NCBI RefSeq assembly: GCF_019468465.1
Contig: NZ_CP080519.1
Location: 3,301,001 to 3,365,000 of the forward strand
From: Amycolatopsis sp. DSM 110486
GTDB taxonomy: Bacteria; Actinomycetota; Actinomycetes; Mycobacteriales; Pseudonocardiaceae
Direction of reading: 5' to 3'
DNA length: 64,000 nucleotides
A program made the position numbers and the translations under genes. Under the pieces are notes generated by a model that searched no databases, was not told the DNA's origin, and saw only the letters and a list, made by a program, of their open reading frames with translations. Of this stretch, positions 1 through 8,444 are shown in pieces. Within the stretch, counting starts at the first letter, position 1. Each line of letters opens with the position of its first letter.

Positions 1-284
1 GCTTGGGAGATGGCGGCGAGGTTCAGCTGCGTCGTCTGGAACACGCCGGCGGCGGCCTGCAGCGACTGCCAGTTGACGTTGCCGTAGGCCCGGTCCAGAT
101 TGTCCTGACCGCCGGTCATCGAACCGCCGCCGAGGATGGCGGCCTCGATCTGCTTCCAGGTCAGCCCGTCGAAGTCCTTGCCGGGGTCCCCGGTGGTGTT
201 CGATTTCCCGTTGCTGCTGGAATCGGGCCAGATGCCGTCGTCGTCCTGCTGGAACCCGTTGCTGTTATTCGGGTTGTCTGCCAT
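1..284 (-). CDS. ESX-associated secreted protein, N-terminal part (runs off the window)
   Basis: Last visible gene of the minus-strand ESX operon; the rest lies beyond base 1. The start is ATG at 282-284, preceded on the minus strand by a purine-rich GAGGGAAG ribosome site. The first 40 residues are Asn/Asp/Ser-rich and look disordered. They are followed by a helical stretch with the tryptophans LTWKQIEAAIL and NVNWQSLQAAA, the look of the N-terminal secretion domain of large actinobacterial type VII substrates. Its position directly after two WXG100 genes and a 190-residue partner supports that reading. The C-terminal effector or toxin part, if any, cannot be seen, so no activity is assigned. 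Confidence 0.6.
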   Translation of the reverse strand, partial: MADNPNNSNGFQQDDDGIWPDSSSNGKSNTTGDPGKDFDGLTWKQIEAAILGGGSMTGGQDNLDRAYGNVNWQSLQAAAGVFQTTQLNLAAISQ

Positions 285-332
285 CTTCCCTCGTTCGCCT
301 CGAACCTGGGACCGCCGCCCCCGTGGGACCGG

Positions 333-905
333 TCAGCTGTGCTTGTTGCCCGCGTTGTTGATTTCGTTGCTGACGTTGCCGAAGTACTGGTTGTACTTGT
401 CCATCGTCATGTTGTTGGCCTCGTCCGCGTCGTCGTAGGCCTTCGACGCCGTGTTCACGGCTTCGGAAAGGTCGTGCAGCGACGTGATGAGGTCCTGGAT
501 CGTGGCGCGCGTGGTGTCGCGCACCCCGCCCGGCCCGACGATCGGCTGGGTGATCTTGCCGTTGGCGGTGGCGAAGATACCGGGCTTGACGGTGATGCCG
601 TCGAGCTGGCCGGGCAGGTCCTTGAGCGGGCCGTCGGCGAGGGTCTGCATGTTCGTGGCGAACGTGCGCATCGCCTCGGTGTTGACCGTGGTCACGCCCT
701 TGCCGGGGCGGTCGGCGCCACCGGGGACCGCGGGCGGCGTGGTGACGTTGCCCTGCGGGATCCACTGGTTGTCGACCGGCGGCGGGGTCTGGTCACCAGG
801 GCTCTTGAACGGGCCGCTCGTCGACGCCGGGGTGTTGTTCCCGTCGCCGTTGATGGAGTCCATCACTGTCTTCGCCGATTCGAAGACGACTGGGTCGAAT
901 GCCAT
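333..905 (-). CDS. ESX operon hypothetical protein (190 aa)
   Basis: No enzyme motif is recognised. Residues 20-75 are Pro/Thr/Gly-rich and probably disordered. The C-terminal half (about 78-185) is helical, with the heptad-like stretch ATIQDLITSLHDLSEAVNTA and a terminal segment that includes MDKYNQYFGNVSNEI. This resembles WXG100-like secreted partners or chaperoned substrates of type VII systems. It lies between two WXG100 genes upstream and a larger putative substrate downstream, all on the minus strand, so co-transcription is likely. The start is ATG at 903-905 with AAAGGACAG upstream. It may partner the large protein that follows; that is inference from order. Confidence 0.6.
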   Translation of the reverse strand: MAFDPVVFESAKTVMDSINGDGNNTPASTSGPFKSPGDQTPPPVDNQWIPQGNVTTPPAVPGGADRPGKGVTTVNTEAMRTFATNMQTLADGPLKDLPGQLDGITVKPGIFATANGKITQPIVGPGGVRDTTRATIQDLITSLHDLSEAVNTASKAYDDADEANNMTMDKYNQYFGNVSNEINNAGNKHS

Positions 906-1000
906 GAGTGCTCACTGTCCTTTCAGGTCTGCGGACCCGGTGGGGACACCGAGGGCGCGGCGGGTGACCCACCGCGCCCCGGGGACCCGCGACGCCGGCA

Positions 1001-1300
1001 TCAGCGCTGCGCGAACCGCTGCGCGTTGCCGCTCTCGGTGGTCGAGGTGCCCTCGTTGATGTGCGACAGGGTCTGCGAAGCGGCGTCGAGGGCCTGCGGC
1101 AGGACCTGGGCCTGCTGGTGGCACCACTCGTAGGTCGACTGGAACTCGTCGGCCGCCGAACCGGTCCAGTGCTCGCGCTGCGCCTGGATCTTGCTGTGCA
1201 TCTCTTCCAGCAGCGAGGTGATCTGCTGCGCCTGCTGCTTGGCCGTGTTGACGGTGTCGCCCATCACGGCGAAGTTGATCTGGAAGTTGCCCAGAGCCAT
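1001..1300 (-). CDS. WXG100 family ESX protein (EsxA/EsxB-like)
   Basis: A small secreted helical-hairpin protein of the ESX (type VII) family, 99 residues as usual. The turn between the helices carries the defining W-x-G at about residues 46-48, in REHWTGSAADEF. Both arms are amphipathic: residues 14-40 before the turn and 55-90 after it. The C-terminus is short and polar. The start is ATG at 1298-1300 with AGAGGAC upstream. It follows a second WXG100 gene by 43 bases, the arrangement of obligate EsxA/EsxB heterodimers. No ESX core machinery (EccC, EccD, MycP) lies in the window, so the secretion channel must be encoded elsewhere. Confidence 0.85.
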   Translation of the reverse strand: MALGNFQINFAVMGDTVNTAKQQAQQITSLLEEMHSKIQAQREHWTGSAADEFQSTYEWCHQQAQVLPQALDAASQTLSHINEGTSTTESGNAQRFAQR

Positions 1301-1343
1301 GGATCTGTCCTCTCAGGAGAAAGCTGGGTTGGTTTCGAGCAGA

Positions 1344-1682
1344 TCAGAAGCCGTTGAGGCCGCCGCCGCCGATGGCAGCGGCCTGCGCGCGAGCCGTCGA
1401 GGTGTTGTCCTCGTCGCCGCGGTCGTAGTCCGCCGCGCCCTGCGTGACGTGCTCGGAAAGCGTGGTCAGGCGCTGCACGATCTTCTTCACCGTGTTGTCG
1501 AACTCGCCCATGGCCTGGTGGAAGATCGTGGCGGAGTCCGACCGCCAGGTGCCGAGCAGTTCCTGCATGGTCGAGTCCACCTGGCCCCCGGTGCTCGTGA
1601 TCCCGTCACCGGTGCTGGTGATCGTGCTCGCACCCTGACGCATGATCCCGGTATCGACCTTGGCGCCGTCCTGCGAAGCCAT
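1344..1682 (-). CDS. WXG100 family ESX protein, variant W-x-S turn
   Basis: First gene of the ESX substrate operon, 112 residues. I chose ATG at 1680-1682 because GAGGAGAAG lies just upstream on the minus strand; the longer open frame adds an Arg-rich, unconvincing N-terminus. The helix-turn-helix layout matches WXG100, but the turn reads TWRSDSATIF, that is W-x-S instead of W-x-G. Such variants occur in the WXG100 superfamily. The tail ends in a Gly-rich AAAIGGGGLNGF. Likely the heterodimer partner of the next gene. The promoter should lie in the gap between this gene and the divergent hydrolase. Confidence 0.8.
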   Translation of the reverse strand: MASQDGAKVDTGIMRQGASTITSTGDGITSTGGQVDSTMQELLGTWRSDSATIFHQAMGEFDNTVKKIVQRLTTLSEHVTQGAADYDRGDEDNTSTARAQAAAIGGGGLNGF

Positions 1683-2062
1683 GCTCTTCTCCTCTGGTTG
1701 GATTTTTCTTCGATTGTCGACATGTAGTCGAAGCTGCTCTCCGCCAACACGACGTCGTCGTGAGGACGGTTCATCGCAAATGCCGTGACGCCGCTTCACA
1801 CTTCCGAGGTTCGAGAAGGCTTACCGGAGCCGGCGAGGTAACGGTAAGTGAGTGCGCGACACCCTGCGGTCTGTTGTTCCCTTATGGACACCACGTCGCG
1901 GACGCGGGGGCAACAGCGTTCACGACCGGACAAACAGGACATGCCCAGCAAGGCCCGGGTGCGGCTGACCGGATCGGTCCGCTCCTTGCCCTTTTTTCCG
2001 CCCAGGTCTGCATGAGAGGCCATCGCCGGAAAGTGTCGGTGCGCCCCCGTAGAGTGCGAGCC
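1683..2062. other. Divergent intergenic region, 380 bases
   Basis: This gap separates the minus-strand ESX operon from the plus-strand hydrolase and must hold both promoters. It is less GC-rich than the flanking genes. A short T-rich run (ccttttttcc) lies near 1990. I see no convincing gene, RNA or palindrome in it. Open frames that cross it are unsupported extensions of the flanking genes. Confidence 0.5.
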
Positions 2063-2896
2063 GTGATCGACCAGCTCACCATCCCGACCGAAGCCGGCTC
2101 CTTCGACGCGATCGCCTCCGGACCCGAGGACGGTCGCCCCGTGCTGCTGCTCCACGGTTTCCCCGAGGCCGCCGTGGAGTGGGAACACCAGGTCGCGACC
2201 CTCGGCGTGCTCGGCTACCGCGCCGTGGCACCCGACCAGCGGGGGTACTCGCCGGACGTTCGACCAGAACAACCGGCGGAGTACGGTATTTCTACCCTGG
2301 TGGACGACGCCGTGGCAATGGCGGATGCGTTGGAGTGGCCGAAGTTCGACCTCGTCGGGCACGACTGGGGCGGGGCCGTCGCGTGGTGGACCGCGGACGC
2401 GCACCCCGGCCGGCTGCGCAGCCTCGCCGTGGTGTCCACCCCCCACCCCGCGGCTCTCGCGGCGGCGATGAAGACCGACGAGGACCAGCACCTGCGCTCG
2501 GCGTACATGACGGAGTGGCGAGCGACCCCGGCCACGGAGCGGAAGATGCTCGCCGAGGGCGCCCGCGCGCTGCGCGACATCTTCGAGCGCCGCATCCCGC
2601 CGAGCCGGATCGACGAGTACGTGCGGCGCCTCGAGGAACCGGGCGCGCTCACGGCCGCGCTGAACTGGTACCGCGGCGGCCGGCCGGGCGGGAAGATCGG
2701 CAAGATCGGCGTGCCGACGCTCTACGTGTGGTCCACCGAGGACGTCGCGTTCGGTTCCACGGCGGCGCTCGACACCGGCAACTGGGTCACCGGGCCGTAC
2801 CGGTTCGAGATGCTCGAGGACGTGTCCCACTGGGTCGCCGAAGAAGCCCCCGAGGCCCTCACCTCCCTCATCGTGGAGCACCTCGGCAGCCACTGA
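2063..2896 (+). CDS. Alpha/beta hydrolase, epoxide hydrolase-like
   Basis: A cytosolic alpha/beta-fold hydrolase of about 277 residues. Hallmarks of the epoxide hydrolase branch are visible. The oxyanion motif is HGFPEA. The nucleophile elbow GHDWGG has Asp instead of the Ser used by esterases. A lid tyrosine sits in LNWYRGG, an acid lies in WSTEDVAF, and the catalytic His is in EDVSHW. These together predict opening of an epoxide, or less likely dehalogenation, through an aspartyl ester. The substrate is unknown. The start is uncertain: GTG at 2063 gives the usual short N-terminus, and GTG at 2054 is in frame too. It stands alone between the ESX operon and an intergenic repeat region. Confidence 0.82.
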   Translation: MIDQLTIPTEAGSFDAIASGPEDGRPVLLLHGFPEAAVEWEHQVATLGVLGYRAVAPDQRGYSPDVRPEQPAEYGISTLVDDAVAMADALEWPKFDLVGHDWGGAVAWWTADAHPGRLRSLAVVSTPHPAALAAAMKTDEDQHLRSAYMTEWRATPATERKMLAEGARALRDIFERRIPPSRIDEYVRRLEEPGALTAALNWYRGGRPGGKIGKIGVPTLYVWSTEDVAFGSTAALDTGNWVTGPYRFEMLEDVSHWVAEEAPEALTSLIVEHLGSH

Positions 2897-2975
2897 CGAA
2901 GGAGCCGGCCCGGGTTTCGTTGGCACAGGGGAATTATTACTGACATCCGTCCAATTCGGACCGCTGGACAAGATC

Positions 2976-3310
2976 GTTCACCCGAGGCGGTCATACGCTG
3001 ACCTGCGGGCCGGCGGCTGTCACGGACTGTGCTGTTCGACGTGTTCGCCGGGGACGGTTTGTGTTGTCGATTTTCGCTCTGGGGTAGGGATTTCCCGTTG
3101 GTCGCCGGGTTTCCAGGCTCGCGGCAACCGTGCGTCAAGAGCCGGCCCGATAGTTCACCCGAGACGGGCCAAACGGCGGATCGAGGGCGCCGGCGGTGAC
3201 GGATCGTGTCGGTCGATGAGACTCGGCGCCGTTTTGTCCACTTCGGACTCAATGGTTCACCCGAGGAGGTCACCCGGAGGCGCGGCGGGCCGCGGCGGTC
3301 ACGCACCGTG
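2976..3310. repeat. Three dispersed 56-nt repeat units in a long intergenic gap
   Basis: The 485-base gap between the hydrolase and idi holds three copies of a 56-nt element at 2976-3031, 3153-3208 and 3255-3310. Each begins GTTCACCCGAG and ends in a CGGCGG...CAC/GAC...GTG block, while the middle is degenerate. All three have exactly the same length although the spacers differ (121 and 46 nt). Around the first and third units the upstream sequence is also alike (GTCCAATTCGGAC and GTCCACTTCGGAC). I recognise no named family. Possible roles are a regulator-binding array for idi or a dispersed genomic repeat. Confidence 0.6.
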
Positions 3311-3381
3311 CCGCCCGGCCACCCGAAACGGGATGAACGGCACGGCCACCCGCCTTGCGGTACCTCGTCCGTGGAGCTCTG

Positions 3382-3981
3382 GTGTTCAGTGGTCACGTGG
3401 ACACCATCACCGAATCCGAGTCCGAGCGCGTCGTCTTCGTCACGGAGGACGGCGTGCCGACGGGAGAGACCGGGCCGAAGCTCGCGAGCCACCACGGCGA
3501 GACGCGGCTGCACCTCGCGTTCTCGTGTTACGTACTGCGCCGTTCGGACCAGGCGTTGCTGATCACGCAACGAGCACTGGACAAGAAGGTGTGGCCGGGG
3601 GTGTGGACCAACAGCGTCTGCGGGCACCCCGCGCCGGGCGAGTCGCTGCCCGACGCCGTGCGCCGGCGCGCGGCGTACGAGATCGGGCTGCCGGAGCTGC
3701 AGGACCTGGAGTGCGTGCTGCCGAAGTACCGGTACCGGACGCCGCCGTTCCAGGGGATCGTGGAGAACGAGTTCTGCCCGGTGTTCGTCGCGTGGGTCGA
3801 TCGCGACCCCGAGCCGAACCCCGAGGAAGTCGGTGGCTGGCGGTGGGTCTCGTGGACCGATTACGCACAGTTGCTCGAAGGCACTGGGGTAAACGTGAGT
3901 TACTGGGCCAAAGACCAGTACGCGCAGCTCAAGGGGAAGAAGCCGTTTTCGTCGTTGGGGCAACAGAACTTCGGTGCGTGA
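3382..3981 (+). CDS. idi: Isopentenyl-diphosphate delta-isomerase, type I
   Basis: Interconverts isopentenyl and dimethylallyl diphosphate, the C5 building blocks of isoprenoids such as menaquinone, carotenoids and terpenes. It is a cytosolic Nudix-fold enzyme of 199 residues, near the family's usual 180-200. The catalytic Cys is in TNSVCGHP and the catalytic Glu in VENEFCPVF. The metal-binding Nudix-like segment GESLPDAVRRRAAYEIG follows the Cys. I chose GTG at 3382 because GGAG at 3373-3376 sits five bases upstream; GTG at 3397 is the alternative. The gene is monocistronic, with a repeat-rich leader upstream and a diguanylate cyclase downstream. Confidence 0.93.
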   Translation: MFSGHVDTITESESERVVFVTEDGVPTGETGPKLASHHGETRLHLAFSCYVLRRSDQALLITQRALDKKVWPGVWTNSVCGHPAPGESLPDAVRRRAAYEIGLPELQDLECVLPKYRYRTPPFQGIVENEFCPVFVAWVDRDPEPNPEEVGGWRWVSWTDYAQLLEGTGVNVSYWAKDQYAQLKGKKPFSSLGQQNFGA

Positions 3982-4089
3982 CAAAACCGGGCCCCAGTCG
4001 TCCACTTGAGCGATATTCGCTTTCGCGCGTACCGATGCCTCAAGACACCGCTCCTTTAAGACGACAACCATGAGGTGGCGGAGGTGGGT

Positions 4090-4749
4090 GTGGCGGCCGA
4101 GGACGAGCTCACGGCGGGTGCACCCGCTCCGGATCTGCTGAGCCTGCACGAGTCCATCGCCGGCATGTTCGCCAAGCAGGGCGACTGGCGCCGGGCGTAC
4201 GAGCACCTGCGGTGCGCGCTCGACATCGCGCGGGCCGGCAGTCTCCGGGACACGCTGACGTCGAGTTACAACCGCCGTTACCTCGACCAGCGCCTGCCCG
4301 GGTTGCCGGCCGCACGCGGTCTGGCCGTCGCGCTGATCGACCTCGACCGGTTCAAGCACGTGAATGACACGTACGGTCACCTACTCGGCGATCGGGTGCT
4401 GTGCCGCGTCGCCGACCTCCTGCAGGAAGAGCTGCCGCCCGACGGGTTCTGCGCGCGCTACGGCGGCGAGGAGTTCGCGCTCGTGCTGCCGGGCGTCGAC
4501 GCGCCCAGGGCCGTGCGGATCGTCGAGGCCGCCCGCACGCGGGTCGCCCGTCACCCCTGGTCAGAACTTCAGCCCGGCTTGAGAGTCACCATCAGCGCGG
4601 GCCTGGCGCACGCTTCCGCCGGCCCGGTGTCCGCCCAGCGGCAACTCCTGCGCGCGGACAACCTCCTGTACGCGGCGAAACGCGCGGGGCGCAACAAAGT
4701 CGCCTATCACGACCGCGAAACGACGCGCGTCATTACCCACTCTGAGTAA
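4090..4749 (+). CDS. Diguanylate cyclase (GGDEF domain) with TPR-like N-terminus
   Basis: Predicted to make c-di-GMP from two GTP. The GGDEF domain fills roughly residues 65-215. It has the metal and substrate segment IDLDRFKHVNDTYGH and the active-site loop RYGGEEF, which is a functional GG(D/E)EF variant. No RxxD inhibitory site stands five residues before the loop, so product inhibition of the classical type is not expected. Residues 15-50 look like one or two TPR-like helices; there is no membrane segment or EAL domain. GTG at 4090 was chosen because GGAGG lies at 4080-4084; GTG at 4075 would add five residues. A putative c-di-GMP receptor of the RsiG type lies 20 kb away. Confidence 0.9.
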   Translation: MAAEDELTAGAPAPDLLSLHESIAGMFAKQGDWRRAYEHLRCALDIARAGSLRDTLTSSYNRRYLDQRLPGLPAARGLAVALIDLDRFKHVNDTYGHLLGDRVLCRVADLLQEELPPDGFCARYGGEEFALVLPGVDAPRAVRIVEAARTRVARHPWSELQPGLRVTISAGLAHASAGPVSAQRQLLRADNLLYAAKRAGRNKVAYHDRETTRVITHSE

Positions 4750-4978
4750 CGTAAACGCGAGCTTACTCTCATTCGCTTGCTCCAATCTTCACCTGTTCGT
4801 CCGCTTCGGGCCGTCTTGGGTCGACACATGGTGAAGAAATTCGCGGGAGGGTGTCGTCACGAACGGCGGGTATCCGTACGATAACGAAAACCTCCCGAGG
4901 AACGACGTGCCCTGGGAGAGCCGGAACGAAAGGCCCCGCCGCCGGTTCGTAAGCGCCCGAAGTGCGAAAGGAGTCCGA

Positions 4979-7900
4979 GTGCCCGACGATCGCCCCCTTC
5001 CCGGCACCGGTCGCCACTCGGACAACGGCACTCCCCACACCCGCGCCGGCCGCCGCCGCTCCATGGAAACCCAGGGCGGCATCAGCGTCTCCGACGTCGT
5101 GGCCCGCCACACCGGCGAACGCCCGACCTTCGACACGGAAGACTCGGACCCGGGCTCGCGGCGCGCGGAACCCGGAACGCGGTCGAACGGCAGCTCGCAC
5201 CTGGCGGAGTCGAACGGCAGCTCCCACCTGCGCGGCCCCAACGGCTACTCTGCCGCGCCCGGCTCCCGCCCGGGCTCGCGCCGCGCCGACGACGCCGACT
5301 TCGATGGCGGCTCACACCTCGCGGAGTCCAACGGCAGCTCCCGGCTGGGCGGCCCCGGCAGCTCACACTCGGCACAGTCCAACGGCAGCTCCCGGCTGGG
5401 CGGCCCCGGCAGCTCACACCTCGCGGACGAGACCTACTCGACCTCTTCCCGCTCTCGCCGCGCCGAGCAGCCGCCACCCCGCGGCCGCCGCGCCCGCCCC
5501 GACGACGACCCGCCCGCCGCACCTTCGGCGGGCGGCCCCGTGCCACACGCGGATTCGCCGGGCCGGACCTCGCACGCCGCGGATGCCCCGGAGCCGGCCC
5601 CCTCGCGCGGGCCCCGCCGGGCCGCACCGGAACCGCCTTCCCCGCGCCGCCCGACGACCTCGCAGCCACTCCCCACCGGCCGCCGCCGCGCCCCGGAACC
5701 CCCGGCGCCCGGAGGCAGCCACGCCGTGCCCGACGACGAGCCGGACTTCTCGGACCTCCCGGCCGCCGAACCTCCCGGCCGCCACGGCACTTCCGCACCG
5801 TCCGAGCCCCCGAACGGCCGCCCCCGCGGCCGCACCCCGGGCCCGACGGGCGCCGCCCCGCTACCCCCGGCCGAACGCCCCGCCCGCCCCAACGGCCAGC
5901 GCCCCGGCCCGAACGGCATGCCAGGCGCCGGCGGCGTTGCCGCACCGAATGGCAACCAGGGCCCGAATGGCATGCCTCCTGCCAACGGCATGCCACGGCC
6001 CAACGGCGCCGCCGGTCCGAACGGCAAGCCGGGTCCCCATGGCAAGCCGAGCCCCCAGACCGGCACGAATGGCATGGGGCCGAACGGCGCCGCCGGCCCC
6101 AATGGCAAGCCCGGCCCGAATGGCATGCCTGCGCCCGTGCCAGGCGCAGGCGGTCCTGCCGGCCCCCATGGCACGTCCGCGCCGAATGGCACGTCCGGCC
6201 CCCATCGCGTGCCAGGAGCTGCCGGCGCCAATGGCAAGGCAGGCCCCAATGGCATGTCGACGGCCAACGGCATGCCGCGGCCCGGCGGTCCTGCCGGGCC
6301 CAATGGCAAGGACGGGCCCAGTGGCAAGCCTGCGCCTCAAACCGGGCCGAATGGCAACCCCGCGGGCAACGGCGTGCCAGGTGGCAACGGCGTCGCCAGG
6401 CCCGATGGCAAGGACGGGCCCAGCGGCACGCCAGGGCCTCAAGCTGGGCCGAATGGCAAGGCCGGGCCGAATGGCAGCGGCATGCCGGGGGCCAACGGCG
6501 GTGCCGGGCTCAATGGCAAGGCGAGTCCCAACGGCAAGCCGGGACCGAACGGTATGCCTGGCCCCGGCGGGATGCCGGGACCGGATGGTCTTGCGGGGGC
6601 GAATGGCAAGCCGGGGTCGAATGGCACGTCCGGGCCGCACGGTGTCCCGGGGGCCAACGGTGCTGCCGGGCTGAATGGCAAGGCCGGGGCGAATGGCAAG
6701 CGGCGGCCCCAAGCCGGTGCGAACGGCCGGCCCGGGCCGAACGGCGCCGACAACGGCAAATCCGGCTTGCCCGGCACAGACCGAGGTCTCGCGGCCGACG
6801 GGTTCGACGAGAACGACCAAAGCGCCGAAGCCGACCAGAACAACCAAGCCGCCTCGGGGGCCCAGCGCACTCAGCTCACCTCCCCCGTCGGGGAGCGCAC
6901 CCGGCTCACCCCTCCCGTCGACGGCAAACGTCCGCCCCGCCAGCGCCGCCCACCCGCGCGCCCCGCCGGGGTGCCCGCGCGGTCGGAGCTCGATCCGTTG
7001 ACCATGACGGACGAGATGGAGGCGATCGACGAGGCCACGCAGTACCGCCGGAAGATCGACCACACCCTCGCACGCTTCTCCGCTGCCCACGACGAGATGC
7101 TGGCGGAGGAGGACAAGCGGCGCGAGCGGATGGCGCGGCTGACCGCGAGGCCCGTCGCGTTGTTCGAGCAGACGCGCACCGCCCTGCAGCGCGTGGTGGC
7201 GCCTACGGGGATCTACAAGGCGATTCCCGCGGAAGCCGAAGCCGAGGCAGACGACGAGAATCCCGAAGAGCGCGCCCCGCAAACCCGCTTGCAGGAGAAG
7301 AAGCAGCGCCACAACGAGCGGGCCGTCCGGATCGGGCGGATCGTGCTCATCGTGCTGGCCGTGCTGGTCTTCCTGGGCACCGGCGTGGCCTGGGGGGCGG
7401 TGAACTGGTTCGACGCCAAGTTCACCCAGGTCGCCGCGCTCGACGAGAACTCCTCCGACATCCGCAACGCCGACGCCCAGGCCAACGACGAGAACTTCCT
7501 CATGGTCGGCTCCGACAGCCGCGACGGCGCCTCGGCGGAAGAAGGCGTCGGCACGGCCGAGAGCAACCCCGGCGCCCGCTCGGACACCGTGATGGTCGCC
7601 CACGTGCCGGCCGACCGGAAGCGCGTGGTCGTGGTGTCGTTCCCGCGCGACCTCGAGATCAACCGGCCCGACTGCAACCGTTGGGACCCCTCGAAGGCCG
7701 TCACCACCGACGAGGTCGTGTCGGGCCAGAGCATCGCGAAGCTCAACACCGCGTACGCCGTGGGTGGCCCGCAGTGCGTCACGAAGGTGATCCAGAAGAT
7801 CACCGGCCTGCGCATCAACCACTTCGTGGGCATCGACTTCAACGGCTTCAAGGACATGGTCGACGCGGTCCACGGCGTCACCATCAACAACGAGAAGCCC

Positions 7901-8401
7901 ATCGACGACGAGGTGCTCGGCAAGGTCCTGCTCGAGACCGGTGACGTCACCATCTCCGGCGACCAGGCCCTGAACTACGTGCGCGCCCGGCACGTGAAGG
8001 GCGACCCGACGTCCGACTACGGCCGCATCAAGCGGCAGCAGGCGTTCATCGGGGCGCTGCTGAAGAAGGTCATGTCGTCCGACGTGGTCCTCGACCCGGG
8101 CAAGCTCTCCGGCTTCATCACGGCGTTCGCGAAGGCCACTTTCGGCGACAACCTCGGTGTGCAGCAGATGATGACGCTCGCCCAGTCTATGCGCGGCGTG
8201 GACCCGTCCAAGATCAACTTCATGACCGTGCCCACCACCGGCACCGCCAACAAGCGCGGCAACGAGGTCCTCGTGCAGTCCAGAACGGACTCGCTCTTCG
8301 ACGCCCTGCGCGACAACACCCCGCTGCCCGGCGAAAAGACCACCACCGCGGCCAACGCGGGCAACTCGGCCAAGACCGACAGCAGCACCGCCGAAGGCTG
8401 A
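4979..8401 (+). CDS. LytR-CpsA-Psr family protein with long collagen-like cytoplasmic N-terminus
   Basis: LCP enzymes attach wall polymers (arabinogalactan, teichoic acids, polysaccharides) from lipid carriers to peptidoglycan on the outer face of the membrane. Of the 1,140 residues only the last third is canonical. A membrane helix at about 787-808 is followed by the LCP domain (about 838-1105) with FLMVGSDSRDG, RSDTVMVAHV and SFPRDLEINRP, whose Arg and Asp contact the pyrophosphate. Ahead of it lie a disordered region with SNGSS-type repeats (about 70-160), a Pro/Arg-rich stretch, and about 280 residues of Gly-X-Y-like GPNGKPGPNGMP repeats (about 310-595). GTG at 4979 is preceded by AAAGGAG. 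Most LCP proteins are 300-550 residues, so this one is unusually long. Confidence 0.9.
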   Translation: MPDDRPLPGTGRHSDNGTPHTRAGRRRSMETQGGISVSDVVARHTGERPTFDTEDSDPGSRRAEPGTRSNGSSHLAESNGSSHLRGPNGYSAAPGSRPGSRRADDADFDGGSHLAESNGSSRLGGPGSSHSAQSNGSSRLGGPGSSHLADETYSTSSRSRRAEQPPPRGRRARPDDDPPAAPSAGGPVPHADSPGRTSHAADAPEPAPSRGPRRAAPEPPSPRRPTTSQPLPTGRRRAPEPPAPGGSHAVPDDEPDFSDLPAAEPPGRHGTSAPSEPPNGRPRGRTPGPTGAAPLPPAERPARPNGQRPGPNGMPGAGGVAAPNGNQGPNGMPPANGMPRPNGAAGPNGKPGPHGKPSPQTGTNGMGPNGAAGPNGKPGPNGMPAPVPGAGGPAGPHGTSAPNGTSGPHRVPGAAGANGKAGPNGMSTANGMPRPGGPAGPNGKDGPSGKPAPQTGPNGNPAGNGVPGGNGVARPDGKDGPSGTPGPQAGPNGKAGPNGSGMPGANGGAGLNGKASPNGKPGPNGMPGPGGMPGPDGLAGANGKPGSNGTSGPHGVPGANGAAGLNGKAGANGKRRPQAGANGRPGPNGADNGKSGLPGTDRGLAADGFDENDQSAEADQNNQAASGAQRTQLTSPVGERTRLTPPVDGKRPPRQRRPPARPAGVPARSELDPLTMTDEMEAIDEATQYRRKIDHTLARFSAAHDEMLAEEDKRRERMARLTARPVALFEQTRTALQRVVAPTGIYKAIPAEAEAEADDENPEERAPQTRLQEKKQRHNERAVRIGRIVLIVLAVLVFLGTGVAWGAVNWFDAKFTQVAALDENSSDIRNADAQANDENFLMVGSDSRDGASAEEGVGTAESNPGARSDTVMVAHVPADRKRVVVVSFPRDLEINRPDCNRWDPSKAVTTDEVVSGQSIAKLNTAYAVGGPQCVTKVIQKITGLRINHFVGIDFNGFKDMVDAVHGVTINNEKPIDDEVLGKVLLETGDVTISGDQALNYVRARHVKGDPTSDYGRIKRQQAFIGALLKKVMSSDVVLDPGKLSGFITAFAKATFGDNLGVQQMMTLAQSMRGVDPSKINFMTVPTTGTANKRGNEVLVQSRTDSLFDALRDNTPLPGEKTTTAANAGNSAKTDSSTAEG

Positions 8402-8422
8402 GCCACGGGATTCGTTAGACCG

Positions 8423-8444
8423 GATTCACGTGCGGTTCACCCTA
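8423..8444 (+). promoter_or_regulatory. PHO-box-like direct repeat upstream of phoU
   Basis: Two adjacent 11-nt units, GATTCACGTGC and GGTTCACCCTA, match the known layout of actinobacterial PhoP boxes (11-nt direct repeats built on GTTCAC). They end 40 bases before the phoU start. A similar pair precedes pstS, which suggests that PhoP activates both arms under phosphate starvation. PhoR-PhoP itself is not in the window. Confidence 0.65.

Noticed and set aside
1796..2971. Long minus-strand ORF of 391 residues across the hydrolase
   Set aside because: Shadow of the high-GC hydrolase gene; low-complexity, Arg/Gly-rich translation with no family.
2976..3310. PHO boxes in the 56-nt units
   Set aside because: GTTCACCC occurs once per unit, not as contiguous 11-nt repeats.
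2722..4380. 552-residue minus-strand ORF over the repeats, idi and the cyclase
   Set aside because: Spans several genes antisense; no recognisable domain.
5861..7993. 710-residue minus-strand ORF opposite the collagen-like region
   Set aside because: Periodic antisense reading of the repeats; no start context.
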